Part shown: one piece after another, positions 8,790-17,669 of the stretch
Position numbering within the stretch: position 1 is the first letter of the stretch
Layout: each line of letters begins with the position of its first letter
Assembly (NCBI RefSeq): GCF_015687175.1
Contig: NZ_JADPQG010000004.1
Coordinates: 248,001-312,000 of the forward strand
DNA: 64,000 bases
DNA from: Reinekea sp. G2M2-21
GTDB taxonomy: Bacteria > Pseudomonadota > Gammaproteobacteria > Pseudomonadales > Natronospirillaceae
Direction: 5' to 3'
Program-made: the position numbers and the translations under genes
Notes under the pieces: model-generated
The model's database searches: none
What the model saw: the letters and a program-made list of their open reading frames with translations, nothing else
Told to the model about the DNA's origin: nothing

Positions 8790-10451
8790 ATGAGCTGGTG
8801 GAAAGAAGGCATCGTTTATCAGATATATCCGCGGTCATTTGCGGACAGCACCGGTAATGGTGTTGGTGATTTGCGCGGAATTATCAATAAGCTCGATTAT
8901 CTGGCCGAACTGGGGATTAATATCGTTTGGTTAAACCCCATTTATGCGTCCCCGAACGATGATAACGGTTACGACATCTCCGATTACGAAGATATTATGA
9001 CCGAATTCGGCACCATGGCCGATTTTGAAGAGCTGTTAGCTGGGCTTCATCAGCGCGGCATTAAACTGATTATGGATTTGGTGGTGAACCATTGTTCAGA
9101 CGAACATGCCTGGTTTGTTGAAGGACGTAACAATCCTGATAGCCCCTACCGGGACTATTTTTTTTGGCGGGACGGGAAAAATGGTCAAGCGCCCAATAAC
9201 TGGGTAAGTGTTTTTTCCGGTCCGGCATGGGAATATGACGCCGCCAGTGATCAATATTTTTTGCATCTGTTCTCTAAAAAACAACCCGATCTGAATTGGG
9301 AGAACGAAGACCTGCGCCAGGATATATATGCCATGATGCGGCGCTGGTTTGACAAAGGTGTTGACGGCTTCCGAATGGATGTCATTAACATGATTTCAAA
9401 AAATCCCGAGTTACCCTCCGTCGGAGATCCAAACAAGCTGGAATGGGGTGGTGAGCACTTTATGAACGGGCGTAGACAACATGAGTTTATGCAGGAGATG
9501 CATCGGGAGGTTCTGCAGCATTACGATTGTATGACTGTGGGGGAGTGCTTCGGAGTCGATGTCGAAGAAGGCAGGCGACTCGTGGGGGCTGACCGCAAAG
9601 AATTGCACATGATCTTTCAAATGGAACACATGGGGTTGGATCACGGTCCTGGTGGCAAATGGGATGTGCAGCCGACATGGTCTCGCCGGGAGTTGAAAAA
9701 TATTCTGAACCGTTGGATTCGTGGTCTGGACGGAAATGGTTGGAACAGTCAGTTCTGGATGAATCACGATCAACCGCGTGCCGTGAGCCGGTTTGGTAAC
9801 GATCAGCAATACAGAGTTGAGTCCGCTCAGGCTCTGGCTGCCGTGACTTTAACGTTGCCAGGGACACCCTATATATATATGGGTGAAGAGATTGGTATGA
9901 CCAACGTTGAGTACGATATTGAAGAGTATCGGGACCTCGAAATCCGCAATTGGTACAACGAGCAGATTGCATCGGGGAGTTCCAGCGAAGCGTTAATGCC
10001 CAGTATTCATAAAATCGGGCGCGATAATGCCCGCACGCCGATGCAGTGGGACGACAGCCCGAATGCTGGGTTTACCCAGGGTCAACCGTGGCTGAAAGTG
10101 AACCCTAACTACGCGGACATTAATGTTGCCAAAGCAAAGCAACAGCGTAATGGTATCTGGCCTTGGTATCGTGATTTAATTTCGTTACGAAAACAGCAGA
10201 AAACATTGGTTTACGGTCACTACGACTCGTTAATGGAAGCGTCCGATCAGGTTTTTGCGCATCGTCGTCGAGACGAAAACGGAGATTTTTTAGTGTTGGT
10301 AAATCTGACTGATGAAGTCGCAACGCTGGACCTTGAACTGGAGCTGACCAAGTTGGACTGGCAAGTGGTGATGAATAATCAGCCTGAATCCCAATGGTTG
10401 GAACAATTACAGCCTTGGCAAGCGGTGGTTGCTCGGCTGGGAGGCGCCTGA
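8790..10451 (+). CDS. Alpha-glucosidase, glycoside hydrolase family 13 (oligo-1,6-glucosidase-like)
   Basis: 553-aa cytoplasmic GH13 enzyme that releases glucose from short alpha-glucosides. Conserved regions in order: DLVVNH near residue 100, nucleophile Asp197 (GFRMDVINM), acid/base Glu252 (TVGECFG) and Asp327 (WMNHDQPR), with spacing like Bacillus oligo-1,6-glucosidase. The Val after GFRMD (DVI) is a position often used to judge alpha-1,4 versus alpha-1,6 preference, but I do not assign linkage firmly. A TTG at 8778 is in frame, but ATG 8790 with GGAAGG upstream is the better start. The next gene begins directly after the stop. No signal peptide. Confidence 0.93.
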   Translation: MSWWKEGIVYQIYPRSFADSTGNGVGDLRGIINKLDYLAELGINIVWLNPIYASPNDDNGYDISDYEDIMTEFGTMADFEELLAGLHQRGIKLIMDLVVNHCSDEHAWFVEGRNNPDSPYRDYFFWRDGKNGQAPNNWVSVFSGPAWEYDAASDQYFLHLFSKKQPDLNWENEDLRQDIYAMMRRWFDKGVDGFRMDVINMISKNPELPSVGDPNKLEWGGEHFMNGRRQHEFMQEMHREVLQHYDCMTVGECFGVDVEEGRRLVGADRKELHMIFQMEHMGLDHGPGGKWDVQPTWSRRELKNILNRWIRGLDGNGWNSQFWMNHDQPRAVSRFGNDQQYRVESAQALAAVTLTLPGTPYIYMGEEIGMTNVEYDIEEYRDLEIRNWYNEQIASGSSSEALMPSIHKIGRDNARTPMQWDDSPNAGFTQGQPWLKVNPNYADINVAKAKQQRNGIWPWYRDLISLRKQQKTLVYGHYDSLMEASDQVFAHRRRDENGDFLVLVNLTDEVATLDLELELTKLDWQVVMNNQPESQWLEQLQPWQAVVARLGGA

Positions 10452-10997
10452 ATGCTGGAACAGAGCCCGAATTGGCTGGCAATGGTAAACGGTGAAAAGT
10501 TTGAAGCCTTCGATCCAATGCTTAACGCGCAAAAACAGCGGGCTCGTCAATGTCTCGCCGATTTCAATCGTGCCCCTTCCAAGGGCAATCTCAAGAAGGT
10601 GTTTGCCCAGTTTCGATCCGTTGGGCAGCATTGCCAGATTGAGGCGGGATTGCATGTTGATCTGGCGTGCCAGATACGTTTGGGTGACGGTGTATATATC
10701 AACGCGCATTGTGTTTTGTTAGACGCTGCTGAAATCACTATTGGTAATCAAGTTTTGTTAGGACCTGGGGTTCATATTTATACCGTGCATCATCCAATGG
10801 ATGCGGTTGAACGGGCGAAGGGCATTATGTGGGCTGAACCGGTTATGATTGGTGATAATGCCTGGATCGGAGGTGGTTCGATCATTTTACCCGGGGTGAC
10901 CATTGGCGCGAGGGCAGTGGTCGGTGCAGGTAGTGTGGTAACCAAGGATGTGGCGGCGGATGCCGTTGTAAAAGGCAATCCAGCACGCCAGTGCTGA
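10452..10997 (+). CDS. maa: Maltose/galactoside O-acetyltransferase (left-handed beta-helix)
   Basis: 181-aa acyltransferase of the LacA/Maa/NodL group. It has an N-terminal Mac domain (KFEAFDPMLNAQKQRARQ) followed by hexapeptide repeats and the catalytic His region (IYTVHHPMD). The closing NPARQC is typical. It should transfer acetyl from acetyl-CoA to a glucosyl or maltosyl hydroxyl. The ATG abuts the TGA of the alpha-glucosidase, so the two are translationally coupled, suggesting that acetylation disposes of sugars produced or left by the glucosidase. Sugar specificity is inferred. Confidence 0.88.
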   Translation: MLEQSPNWLAMVNGEKFEAFDPMLNAQKQRARQCLADFNRAPSKGNLKKVFAQFRSVGQHCQIEAGLHVDLACQIRLGDGVYINAHCVLLDAAEITIGNQVLLGPGVHIYTVHHPMDAVERAKGIMWAEPVMIGDNAWIGGGSIILPGVTIGARAVVGAGSVVTKDVAADAVVKGNPARQC

Positions 10998-11027
10998 TAG
11001 TACGTGCCATCCCAGGTCTTTGCCGGA

Positions 11028-11156
11028 TCAGTTATAGCTTCGGTGCTTGTTCCGTTGTCTGCGTTTAAAGCTCATGTTCATGACCAGTAAGCCTGCGGCT
11101 ATGACAACGCCAGTCATTGCAGCCAAAAAATAGATTGCTGTTGTTAGTTCTGTCAT
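11028..11156 (-). CDS. Small single-pass membrane protein, 42 aa, function unknown
   Basis: A short reading frame with a strong Shine-Dalgarno (AAGGAGAGA, 5 bases before the ATG). The product has a hydrophobic stretch (residues about 8-27, containing FLAAMTGVVIAAGLLVM) and a highly basic tail (KRRQRNKHRSYN), the pattern of an inner-membrane protein with the tail in the cytoplasm. It stands alone between maa and gabD. I do not recognise the family. The ribosome site and composition make it likely real. Confidence 0.65.
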   Translation of the reverse strand: MTELTTAIYFLAAMTGVVIAAGLLVMNMSFKRRQRNKHRSYN

Positions 11157-11338
11157 ATTCTCTCTCCTTATTTTTTTGGTTTGTAGCTACTCAACGTTCC
11201 TTGGTGATTGAGTATGATCTTATGTTATCAAATTGACTCGCATTTAAAACGTGTGAATGTCTGTGTATTTTTGTAAGCATTTGCTGAAAACGGTGTTCGC
11301 TTATTGCACAGAGATCAAGCCTAGGTCCAAAGGGTGGG

Positions 11339-12787
11339 TCAGGAAAGACCGCCCAGGCACAGGTACTTAACCTCCAGATACTCATCGATGCCGTAGTGGC
11401 TGCCTTCTCGGCCGAGCCCGGATTCTTTCATCCCACCGAAGGGGGCCATTTCGCTGGACATGACACCTTCATTGATACCGACCATACCAAAATCAAGCGC
11501 ATCACTGACCCGGAAGATTCTTGATATATCAGTAGTAAAAAAATAGGCGGCCAGACCGTAGGGCGTTGCATTTGCCAGTTGTATCGCTTGTTGTTCCGTT
11601 GCAAAACTGTATACAGCGGCAATGGGACCGAAAATTTCTTCGTGCGCGATGTCCATCTCTGTATTAACACCAGTAATGACCGTTGGCTTATAAAACAGTG
11701 GGCCAGCAGGATGAATACCACCGCCTGTGACCAGTTTAGCGCCTTTACTGATGGCATCTTCAAGCAGTCTATCCAGTTTGCCTACAGCGGTTTGATTAAT
11801 GAGTGGACCAAGTTCGGTTTGACGGTCTAAACCATCACCGACGATTAACTGATTGGCCTGCTGTGCCAGTAATTGAGCAAATCGTTCCACCAAGGATTCA
11901 TGCACTATGAAACGGTTTGCGCAGACGCAGGTCTGACCGTTATTGCGGAATTTGGAGCCTATTGCACCTTTTATCGCTGACTCCAGATCGGCGTCATCAA
12001 AAATGATAAAGGGCGCATTGCCACCAAGCTCCATAGAAACACTTTTAACCGTTTGTGCGGCTTGCCCGAGAAGTTTTTTACCGACACCGGTTGAGCCAGT
12101 GAACGAAATTTTTCGTACTAGCGGGTGTGATGCTAATACGGCGCCAACATTGTCCGGCTGGCTGGTGGTTATCACATTAAACACGCCGTCTGGTATGCCG
12201 GCTAACTCGGCAAGCTTCGCTATCGCCAGTGCCGACAGGGGCGTTTGCTCAGCCGGTTTGATGATAACGGTGCAACCGGAGGCTAACGCCGGGGCGCATT
12301 TTCGAGCAATCATCGCCAATGGAAAGTTCCAGGGTGTGATCGCAGCACAGACGCCCACGGGTTGTTTTTGTACCAGTAACCGACGGTCTTTAGATGGCTC
12401 TGGAATCAGATCGCCGCGAACACGTTTCGCTTCTTCACTGAACCATTGAATAAAGGACGCGGCGTATCGGACTTCACGTTCCGATTCGGCAATGGGCTTA
12501 CCGCATTCCAATGTCATTAACTGGGCCAGCGTAGATTCGTTTGCCAGAATCAAATCCCGCCACCCCATGAGTAAGTCCGCTCGTTGTTTTGCGGTTTGCT
12601 GGCGCCAGGTATGAAACGCGGTTTGTGCTGCGGCGATTGCGAGCTCGGTATCCTGTTCATCGCAGTTAGGTACCCTTCCAATCGCTTCTTGCGTCGCTGG
12701 ATTACAGACTGAAAATTGCTTTTTGCTAATGGCCGGTTGCCATTTTCCACTGATGAAGCAGAGTGATAATTCAGAAGGCGTGAGCAA
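11339..12787 (-). CDS. gabD: NAD(P)-dependent succinate-semialdehyde dehydrogenase
   Basis: 482-aa aldehyde dehydrogenase, exactly the length of E. coli GabD. The NAD-binding segment (AAITPWNFPLAMIARK), catalytic base Glu in MELGGNAPFI and catalytic Cys in NGQTCVCANRF are present. The substrate-binding C-terminal region (GMKESGLGREGSHYG) is like GabD. It oxidises succinate semialdehyde to succinate in GABA or related catabolism. No GabT or transporter is adjacent, so the pathway context is open; a related glutarate-semialdehyde activity is possible. Confidence 0.88.
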   Translation of the reverse strand: MLTPSELSLCFISGKWQPAISKKQFSVCNPATQEAIGRVPNCDEQDTELAIAAAQTAFHTWRQQTAKQRADLLMGWRDLILANESTLAQLMTLECGKPIAESEREVRYAASFIQWFSEEAKRVRGDLIPEPSKDRRLLVQKQPVGVCAAITPWNFPLAMIARKCAPALASGCTVIIKPAEQTPLSALAIAKLAELAGIPDGVFNVITTSQPDNVGAVLASHPLVRKISFTGSTGVGKKLLGQAAQTVKSVSMELGGNAPFIIFDDADLESAIKGAIGSKFRNNGQTCVCANRFIVHESLVERFAQLLAQQANQLIVGDGLDRQTELGPLINQTAVGKLDRLLEDAISKGAKLVTGGGIHPAGPLFYKPTVITGVNTEMDIAHEEIFGPIAAVYSFATEQQAIQLANATPYGLAAYFFTTDISRIFRVSDALDFGMVGINEGVMSSEMAPFGGMKESGLGREGSHYGIDEYLEVKYLCLGGLS

Positions 12788-12984
12788 GTTTTTCTCTCTT
12801 AGTCATTGTTATGATTGTGCTAGTCGCGAGACGGGATTGTAGAGGGTTCGCCCGCGCAGCCCAAGTCTAAGCGCAAATAGAGTGAATTACTTTCACAGAA
12901 GTGTCTCTGCTTTAGATAATTAGCTGTGGTTAAAGAGACCGGAAAGTCAAAAAGAACGAGATTAAGCGATTGTCCATGTCACAA

Positions 12985-13017
12985 AAAAGGGATCCGGTTG
13001 TTGGATCCCTTTTGACT
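12985..13017 (-). terminator. Terminator after the first small heat-shock gene
   Basis: A perfect 11-bp inverted repeat (AAAAGGGATCC with GGATCCCTTTT, loop GGTTGTT). Read on the minus strand it ends in a T-run, placing it 8 bases after the hsp20 stop. Confidence 0.88.
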
Positions 13018-13024
13018 ATTCCGG

Positions 13025-13480
13025 TTACGCGTTATTTTGCTGCTCAATGGTTTTTGTTGAGCTGATCGCGATTTTCTTTGGCCGCATGGCCTCAGGAACT
13101 TCTTTGAGTAATTCGATTTTCAGCAAACCGTTTTCCAAGTTGGCGCCAGTGACTTTGACGTAATCGGCAAGTTGAAATTTACGTTCGAAGGAGCGATAAG
13201 CAATTCCCTGATAGAGGAATTGGCGTTTACTCTCATCTTTCTCTTTTTTGCCGCGAACCTGCAGTACGCCATTCTCGGAATGAATGTCTAACTCCTGTTC
13301 GGTAAAACCTGCCACAGCGATGGTGATGGTGTACTGGTTTTCGCCAGTAATTTCGATGTCATATGGCGGGTAATTGTTACCGGACGATGCACTCTGGTTT
13401 GCCGCGTCTAGCAAATGGGCGATGCGGTCAAAACCAACAGTTGTGCGATATAAAGGTGAAAAATCAAATGCAGTTCTCAT
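13025..13480 (-). CDS. ibpA: Small heat-shock protein, Hsp20/IbpA type
   Basis: 151-aa alpha-crystallin-domain holdase that binds unfolding proteins. The N-terminus (MRTAFDFSPLYRTTVGFDR) closely matches IbpA (MRNFDLSPLYRSAIGFDR-like). The alpha-crystallin domain includes the PPYDIEITGENQYTITIAVAGF core, and the C-terminal tail ends in a charged segment. The ATG follows AAAGGAG. The leader contains two hairpins resembling a ROSE RNA thermometer (see separate entry), so heat induction at translation is likely. A second, less IbpA-like Hsp20 gene lies at 61659. Confidence 0.93.
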   Translation of the reverse strand: MRTAFDFSPLYRTTVGFDRIAHLLDAANQSASSGNNYPPYDIEITGENQYTITIAVAGFTEQELDIHSENGVLQVRGKKEKDESKRQFLYQGIAYRSFERKFQLADYVKVTGANLENGLLKIELLKEVPEAMRPKKIAISSTKTIEQQNNA

Positions 13481-13537
13481 AGCCTAATCTCCTTTGAGCA
13501 ATAGGTTCTTTGCCGAGCAATAACACGGTTACTTGCT
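13481..13537 (-). promoter_or_regulatory. Candidate ROSE-like RNA thermometer in the ibpA leader
   Basis: On the minus strand the leader holds AGCAAGTAAC...GTTATTGCT (13516-13537), a hairpin with one bulge, then TTGCTCAAAGGAG (13489-13501) directly at the ribosome site. TTGCT pairing with AGGA, with a bulged G, is the hallmark of the 3' hairpin of ROSE elements, known upstream of ibpA genes. Pairing is read directly; melting behaviour is inference. Confidence 0.55.
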
Positions 13538-13559
13538 TGGCGGGTTAATACACAGTTTT

Positions 13560-13593
13560 GAAGAAATTACGACCCGCTTGGCGGCGTCGTAAT
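13560..13593 (-). terminator. Hairpin terminator after trmK
   Basis: ATTACGACCCGC (13566-13577) pairs with GCGG-C-GTCGTAAT (13581-13593), a 12-bp stem with one bulge and a 3-base loop. On the minus strand it is followed by TTTCTT. It lies between trmK and ibpA, so ibpA probably has its own promoter. Confidence 0.6.
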
Positions 13594-13620
13594 ACAGAAA
13601 TAGGGCCGGCGATTTAAGTT

Positions 13621-14313
13621 TCAAGAGGGAGTGGAAATTTTTTTAAGTGCCAATTGATAGCCGTCGACTACGGCTTTCGAATAGCTTTCGAGCTTGCCCT
13701 TTTGCTGGGCTGCGTAAAAAGCGATGAGTTTCGCCAGATGGTTCTGGTGTTGTGGATTCCCATTTTCCCAGCAATGACCAAAGAGGTCTACTTCACAGCG
13801 TGTACCGTCCAACCCACGGTTGACTTCAATGATTTCATAAGTGCGCTTGTTTTCAGTGACTGTAGATTCGTGAAGCAGGTTGGTGTTTTGCGAACGTAAC
13901 CACTTACGTACGTTGTGTACTTTGGTTGCAGGAGAAATGATGTAATGCGCGTGTCGGGTCGCGTCCTGATCCATAAAATAGTTCAGTATTTCCAGGCACT
14001 GTTCGTCCCCGATGCCTGCCAGCAAAACAGTCGGGTGCTGCGCTGGAATTGAGGGTGCCTGTTGTGCAGGACCGATTGCCAGACGGTAATTCTCTGCCTG
14101 AAACCGCTCCAGTAGGTTGGCCAAACTGGCCATAATGTCGGGGTGTATATCATTAAACACTACATGACAACGTTCCCGTTGTTCTAACACTGCTCGCCCA
14201 ATAGCACCGTGATCACAGCACAAATCATAGAAGCAGTCGGTTTCTGCAGGAATGCGCTCAAAGAGCGCCTTAAGGCGTTTTCCCAGCCGGGTTTTTAAGG
14301 TTTTTTCCGTCAT
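13621..14313 (-). CDS. trmK: tRNA (adenine(22)-N1)-methyltransferase family (TrmK-like)
   Basis: 230-aa class I SAM-dependent methyltransferase. Motif I reads FYDLCCDHGAIGRAVL, close to the DIGSDHAYLP motif of TrmK, and is followed by the FNDIHPDI acidic loop and LLAGIGDEQCLEIL. TrmK methylates A22 of tRNAs carrying serine and others in Bacillus; the gammaproteobacterial members are less studied. The residue after motif I differs from Bacillus (CCDHG rather than GSDHA). Alone in its transcription unit, divergent from the membrane-protein gene at 14386. Confidence 0.78.
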   Translation of the reverse strand: MTEKTLKTRLGKRLKALFERIPAETDCFYDLCCDHGAIGRAVLEQRERCHVVFNDIHPDIMASLANLLERFQAENYRLAIGPAQQAPSIPAQHPTVLLAGIGDEQCLEILNYFMDQDATRHAHYIISPATKVHNVRKWLRSQNTNLLHESTVTENKRTYEIIEVNRGLDGTRCEVDLFGHCWENGNPQHQNHLAKLIAFYAAQQKGKLESYSKAVVDGYQLALKKISTPS

Positions 14314-14385
14314 ATTTTCAGTTTGTTCACTGTGTTAGCGGGCTTTTTCAGGTAAAGTGGGGCAAAAATAAAGTCGGTAGTTGAT

Positions 14386-15129
14386 ATGTCTGATCCCGTA
14401 ATTGCGCCTAAATCTGAACGCCCAGCGAAACCTCAAAAGGGTGGCTTTTTCAGTAATCTGTTGTTCAACATTATTGTCCCGGTGGTTATTCTAACAAAAT
14501 TTAGTGGTGAAACCGCATTGGGTCCGGTATGGAGTATTGTGGTCGCTTTGACATTCCCTATCGCCTACGGGCTTTGGGAAATGCGATTAACCGGGAAAGT
14601 GAATGGTTTCTCTATTTTGGGGGTGGTAAGCGTATTGCTGACAGGTGGAATCAGCCTATTACAACTGGATCCAAAATACATTGCGATAAAGGAGGCGGCT
14701 ATTCCGGGTATGATCGGCTTGGTAGTCATCGTCAGTCAGAAATCGCATCGCTCTATCGTCAAGATGATGATTTTTAACGATCAGATTATTGAAATAAACA
14801 AGGTTCATGACGCACTGGCTCAACACGGCAACGAGAAACTGTTTGAGCAGCGCATGAATATAGTTACCTATCTGGTAGCCTCGTCCTTCTTCCTTTCTTC
14901 TGCGCTGAATTACATCTTGGCTAAAATCGTGTTGCAGAGTCCACCTGGTACTACGGAATTCAGTGAAGAACTCGGCAAGATGACGGCGCTCAGTTACCCG
15001 GTAATCGTTATTCCAAGTATGATTGTTTTGGTTATTGCTATTTCATTTTTATTTATGCAATTAAAAAAGTTAACCAAACTTCCATTGGAAGAATTGATGG
15101 TAGACACGGGCTCAAAATCTGATGACTGA
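14386..15129 (+). CDS. VC0807-family integral membrane protein
   Basis: 247-aa membrane protein with about six hydrophobic segments and a basic, proline-rich N-terminus (SERPAKPQKGG). Layout and motifs (PIAYGLWEMRLTGKVN, SALNYILAKIVL) match the uncharacterised VC0807 family of Gammaproteobacteria. It overlaps the thioesterase gene by 8 bases, so both are probably translated together. Function unknown. Confidence 0.72.
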   Translation: MSDPVIAPKSERPAKPQKGGFFSNLLFNIIVPVVILTKFSGETALGPVWSIVVALTFPIAYGLWEMRLTGKVNGFSILGVVSVLLTGGISLLQLDPKYIAIKEAAIPGMIGLVVIVSQKSHRSIVKMMIFNDQIIEINKVHDALAQHGNEKLFEQRMNIVTYLVASSFFLSSALNYILAKIVLQSPPGTTEFSEELGKMTALSYPVIVIPSMIVLVIAISFLFMQLKKLTKLPLEELMVDTGSKSDD

Positions 15130-15568
15130 GGCGTATGATCATTTTTGTAAGCAGTATCCAGTTGTCATTGAGTTGCCGGTTCAATGGGGCGACATGGATG
15201 CCTTGCAGCATGTGAATAATATTGTTTATCTGCGTTGGTTTGAAAGTGCCCGGATCGCATACTTCGATCGAGTCGCGCTGATGGATCGTTTGCACGATGA
15301 AAAAGCAGGCCCCATACTGGCGTCATCGGAGGTTAAATACCGCGTGTCGGTAGAATACCCGGATCGCGTTATCATTGGCGTACGAGTCGAGGAATTGAGA
15401 GAACAGGACTTGATTCAGCAATACGCGGTTTTCAGTACGGCCAAAAATTGCCTGGTCACAACCGGGCAGTCTCGCGTCGTGATGTTTGATTTTTCGAGTC
15501 AACAGAAAGTGGATATTCCACCGGATGTGGCGTTTAAAATAAAACAGTTGGAAAAACTTATCGCTTGA
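15122..15568 (+). CDS. Acyl-CoA thioesterase, hotdog fold (4HBT/YbgC-like)
   Basis: 148-aa single hotdog domain. The signature WGDMDALQHVNNIVYLRWFE contains the conserved Asp and HVNN motif of 4-hydroxybenzoyl-CoA thioesterase-like enzymes. It hydrolyses acyl-CoA or acyl-ACP; chain preference is not visible. The ATG lies inside the end of the membrane-protein gene (frame +2 overlap of 8 bases), and the gene ends just before a bidirectional terminator shared with rpoD. Confidence 0.87.
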   Translation: MTEAYDHFCKQYPVVIELPVQWGDMDALQHVNNIVYLRWFESARIAYFDRVALMDRLHDEKAGPILASSEVKYRVSVEYPDRVIIGVRVEELREQDLIQQYAVFSTAKNCLVTTGQSRVVMFDFSSQQKVDIPPDVAFKIKQLEKLIA

Positions 15569-15596
15569 GTGTTAAGCGCCATTTATAGTAAGAAAA

Positions 15597-15622
15597 AAAA
15601 CCGGCTGATTAGCCGGTTTTTT
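15597..15622. terminator. Bidirectional terminator between the thioesterase gene and rpoD
   Basis: AAAACCGGCT and AGCCGGTTTT form a stem with loop GATT, flanked by A-run and T-run on either side, so it can stop both converging transcripts. Confidence 0.92.
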
Positions 15623-15629
15623 GTTTCGA

Positions 15630-17474
15630 TCAATCGTCGATAAAGCTTCTCAGATGATCTGAGCGGGAAGGATGACGCAGTTTGCGTAATGCCTTTGCTT
15701 CAATCTGACGAATACGCTCACGGGTAACATCGAATTGTTTACCAACTTCTTCGAGCGTGTGGTCTGTGTTCATATTGATACCGAATCGCATGCGCAAAAC
15801 TTTAGCCTCGCGAGCGGTCAGTCCAGCCAACACTTCCTTGGTTGCATCTCGCAACCCTGTAGACGTGGCAGAATGAACCGGCAATTCCATCGTATTGTCT
15901 TCGATAAAATCGCCCAATGAACTGTCTTCATCATCACCGATTGGTGTTTCCAGTGAAATAGGTTCTTTGGAGATTTTCAATACCTTGCGGATTTTATCTT
16001 CTGGCATGTCCATACGTTCTGCCAGCTCTTCAGGAGTCGGTTCACGGCCCATTTCTTGAAGCATTTGGCGAGATATACGGTTCAGTTTGTTGATCGTTTC
16101 GATCATGTGAACCGGAATACGAATGGTTCTGGCCTGGTCAGCAATGGAACGCGTAATTGCCTGACGAATCCACCAGGTTGCGTACGTTGAAAATTTGTAA
16201 CCACGACGGTATTCAAATTTATCAACCGCCTTCATCAAGCCGATATTACCTTCCTGAATCAAATCCAAGAATTGCAGACCACGGTTGGTGTATTTTTTCG
16301 CAATCGAAATAACCAAACGCAGGTTGGCTTCAACCATTTCTTTTTTCGCGCGTCGAGCACGGGCTTCGCCAATCGAAATACGACGGTGGATATCTTTAAC
16401 TTCAGCCAGTGTAATGCCAGTGTTCTTTTGCATATTGCGCAGCTTACGCTGAGCTCGTCGCAATTCAACTTCGTAACGGAATGCTTCTTCCGCGTACTTC
16501 GGATCTTCGAGAATCTGAGTGAGCCACTCATCTTCTGTTTCACGGCCAACAAACAGATCAATGAACGTTTTGCGTGGCATTTTCAATGTGCGTACGCAAA
16601 TTCCAATCACTTTGCGTTCTTGATTGCGAATCTCTTCGACGGAAGCCTTAATTGGCTCGATCGAATCGTCAAAGGCTTTCGGCGTCAGTTTAAAGCAAGA
16701 AAACGTCTCACCCATCGCTGTTAAGGCAGCGTTCGCTTCCTTACTGTAACGACCTTTTTCTTCGATAACCTTGAGCGTTGTTGCAAGTTGCTCTTTAAGT
16801 AATGTGAACCGTTCCCGGGCTAGTTCAGGATCCGGGCCATTATCGGTTTCTTCGTCAGTGGTATCGTCGTCATCGTCGTCAATATCGGCTTCGTCAACGA
16901 CATCGGCTGGAATCGCGTCTGGGGAGTCGGCTGCAGGTAGCGGGTCATCTTCGTCCGGATCCTGGAAGCTGGTCAGGATGTCAGACAGACGGCCACCTTC
17001 TTCTTCCAATGTGCCTTCATAAGCTTTGATGATATTTTCAATAACACCTGGGTAGAATGCCATGGCTTGCATGACTTCTCGCGTACCTTCTTCAATACGC
17101 TTCGCAATGACAATTTCACCTTCGCGCGTGAGCAGCTCTACTGTGCCCATTTCGCGCATGTACATACGTACTGGGTCGGTCGTACGCCCAGTATCGCTTT
17201 CAACCGCTGCCAGTGCAGCTGCGGCTTCTTCCGTCGCATCTTCGTCGGTACTTTGATCGTTTTCAGCCAGAAGCAACTGGTCGGCATCCGGGGCCTGTTC
17301 AAAGACCTCAATACCAATGTCGTTGATCATCGCGATAATGTCTTCCACCTGGTCCGGAGAATTGATTTCCTCTGGTAAGTGGTCGTTCACCTCGGCAAAG
17401 GTTAGGTAACCCTGTTCTTTACCCTTGGCGATCAGTTCTTTTAAACGGGACTGACGCTGAGATTTTTCAGCCAT
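15630..17474 (-). CDS. rpoD: RNA polymerase primary sigma factor (sigma-70)
   Basis: 614-aa housekeeping sigma factor. Region 1.1 is N-terminal ([21 protein letters not shown]), followed by region 1.2 ([21 protein letters not shown]) and a long acidic non-conserved segment with runs of Asp/Glu (DDDDDD-rich). Region 2 ([20 protein letters not shown]), region 3 and region 4.2 ([18 protein letters not shown]) follow and end in DDx, all as expected for E. coli-type RpoD (613 aa). It is the last gene of the rpsU-yqeY-dnaG-rpoD cluster, 195 bases after dnaG. That gap probably holds an internal promoter. Confidence 0.98.
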   Translation of the reverse strand: MAEKSQRQSRLKELIAKGKEQGYLTFAEVNDHLPEEINSPDQVEDIIAMINDIGIEVFEQAPDADQLLLAENDQSTDEDATEEAAAALAAVESDTGRTTDPVRMYMREMGTVELLTREGEIVIAKRIEEGTREVMQAMAFYPGVIENIIKAYEGTLEEEGGRLSDILTSFQDPDEDDPLPAADSPDAIPADVVDEADIDDDDDDTTDEETDNGPDPELARERFTLLKEQLATTLKVIEEKGRYSKEANAALTAMGETFSCFKLTPKAFDDSIEPIKASVEEIRNQERKVIGICVRTLKMPRKTFIDLFVGRETEDEWLTQILEDPKYAEEAFRYEVELRRAQRKLRNMQKNTGITLAEVKDIHRRISIGEARARRAKKEMVEANLRLVISIAKKYTNRGLQFLDLIQEGNIGLMKAVDKFEYRRGYKFSTYATWWIRQAITRSIADQARTIRIPVHMIETINKLNRISRQMLQEMGREPTPEELAERMDMPEDKIRKVLKISKEPISLETPIGDDEDSSLGDFIEDNTMELPVHSATSTGLRDATKEVLAGLTAREAKVLRMRFGINMNTDHTLEEVGKQFDVTRERIRQIEAKALRKLRHPSRSDHLRSFIDD

Positions 17475-17669
17475 AGATAACCTGTAAGCTCTGTAATGGT
17501 TAATAACGCAAGCAAATAGCCAGATAGTGTACAGTAAATCAACAAGTTAGCCAAATTCTGTGATTTGTCCAACGTCGAATGCTGTGTGTTTTTCGGCGTA
17601 AAATTCATACGCTGTTTGGCGTCTGAAACGGCCATGACGCCCGAAAAATCCTGTTTTTCTGCTCGTCTG

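Noticed and set aside
17475-17669. Possible heat-shock promoter between dnaG and rpoD
   Set aside because: Plausible from E. coli, but I could not identify a convincing sigma-32 motif.
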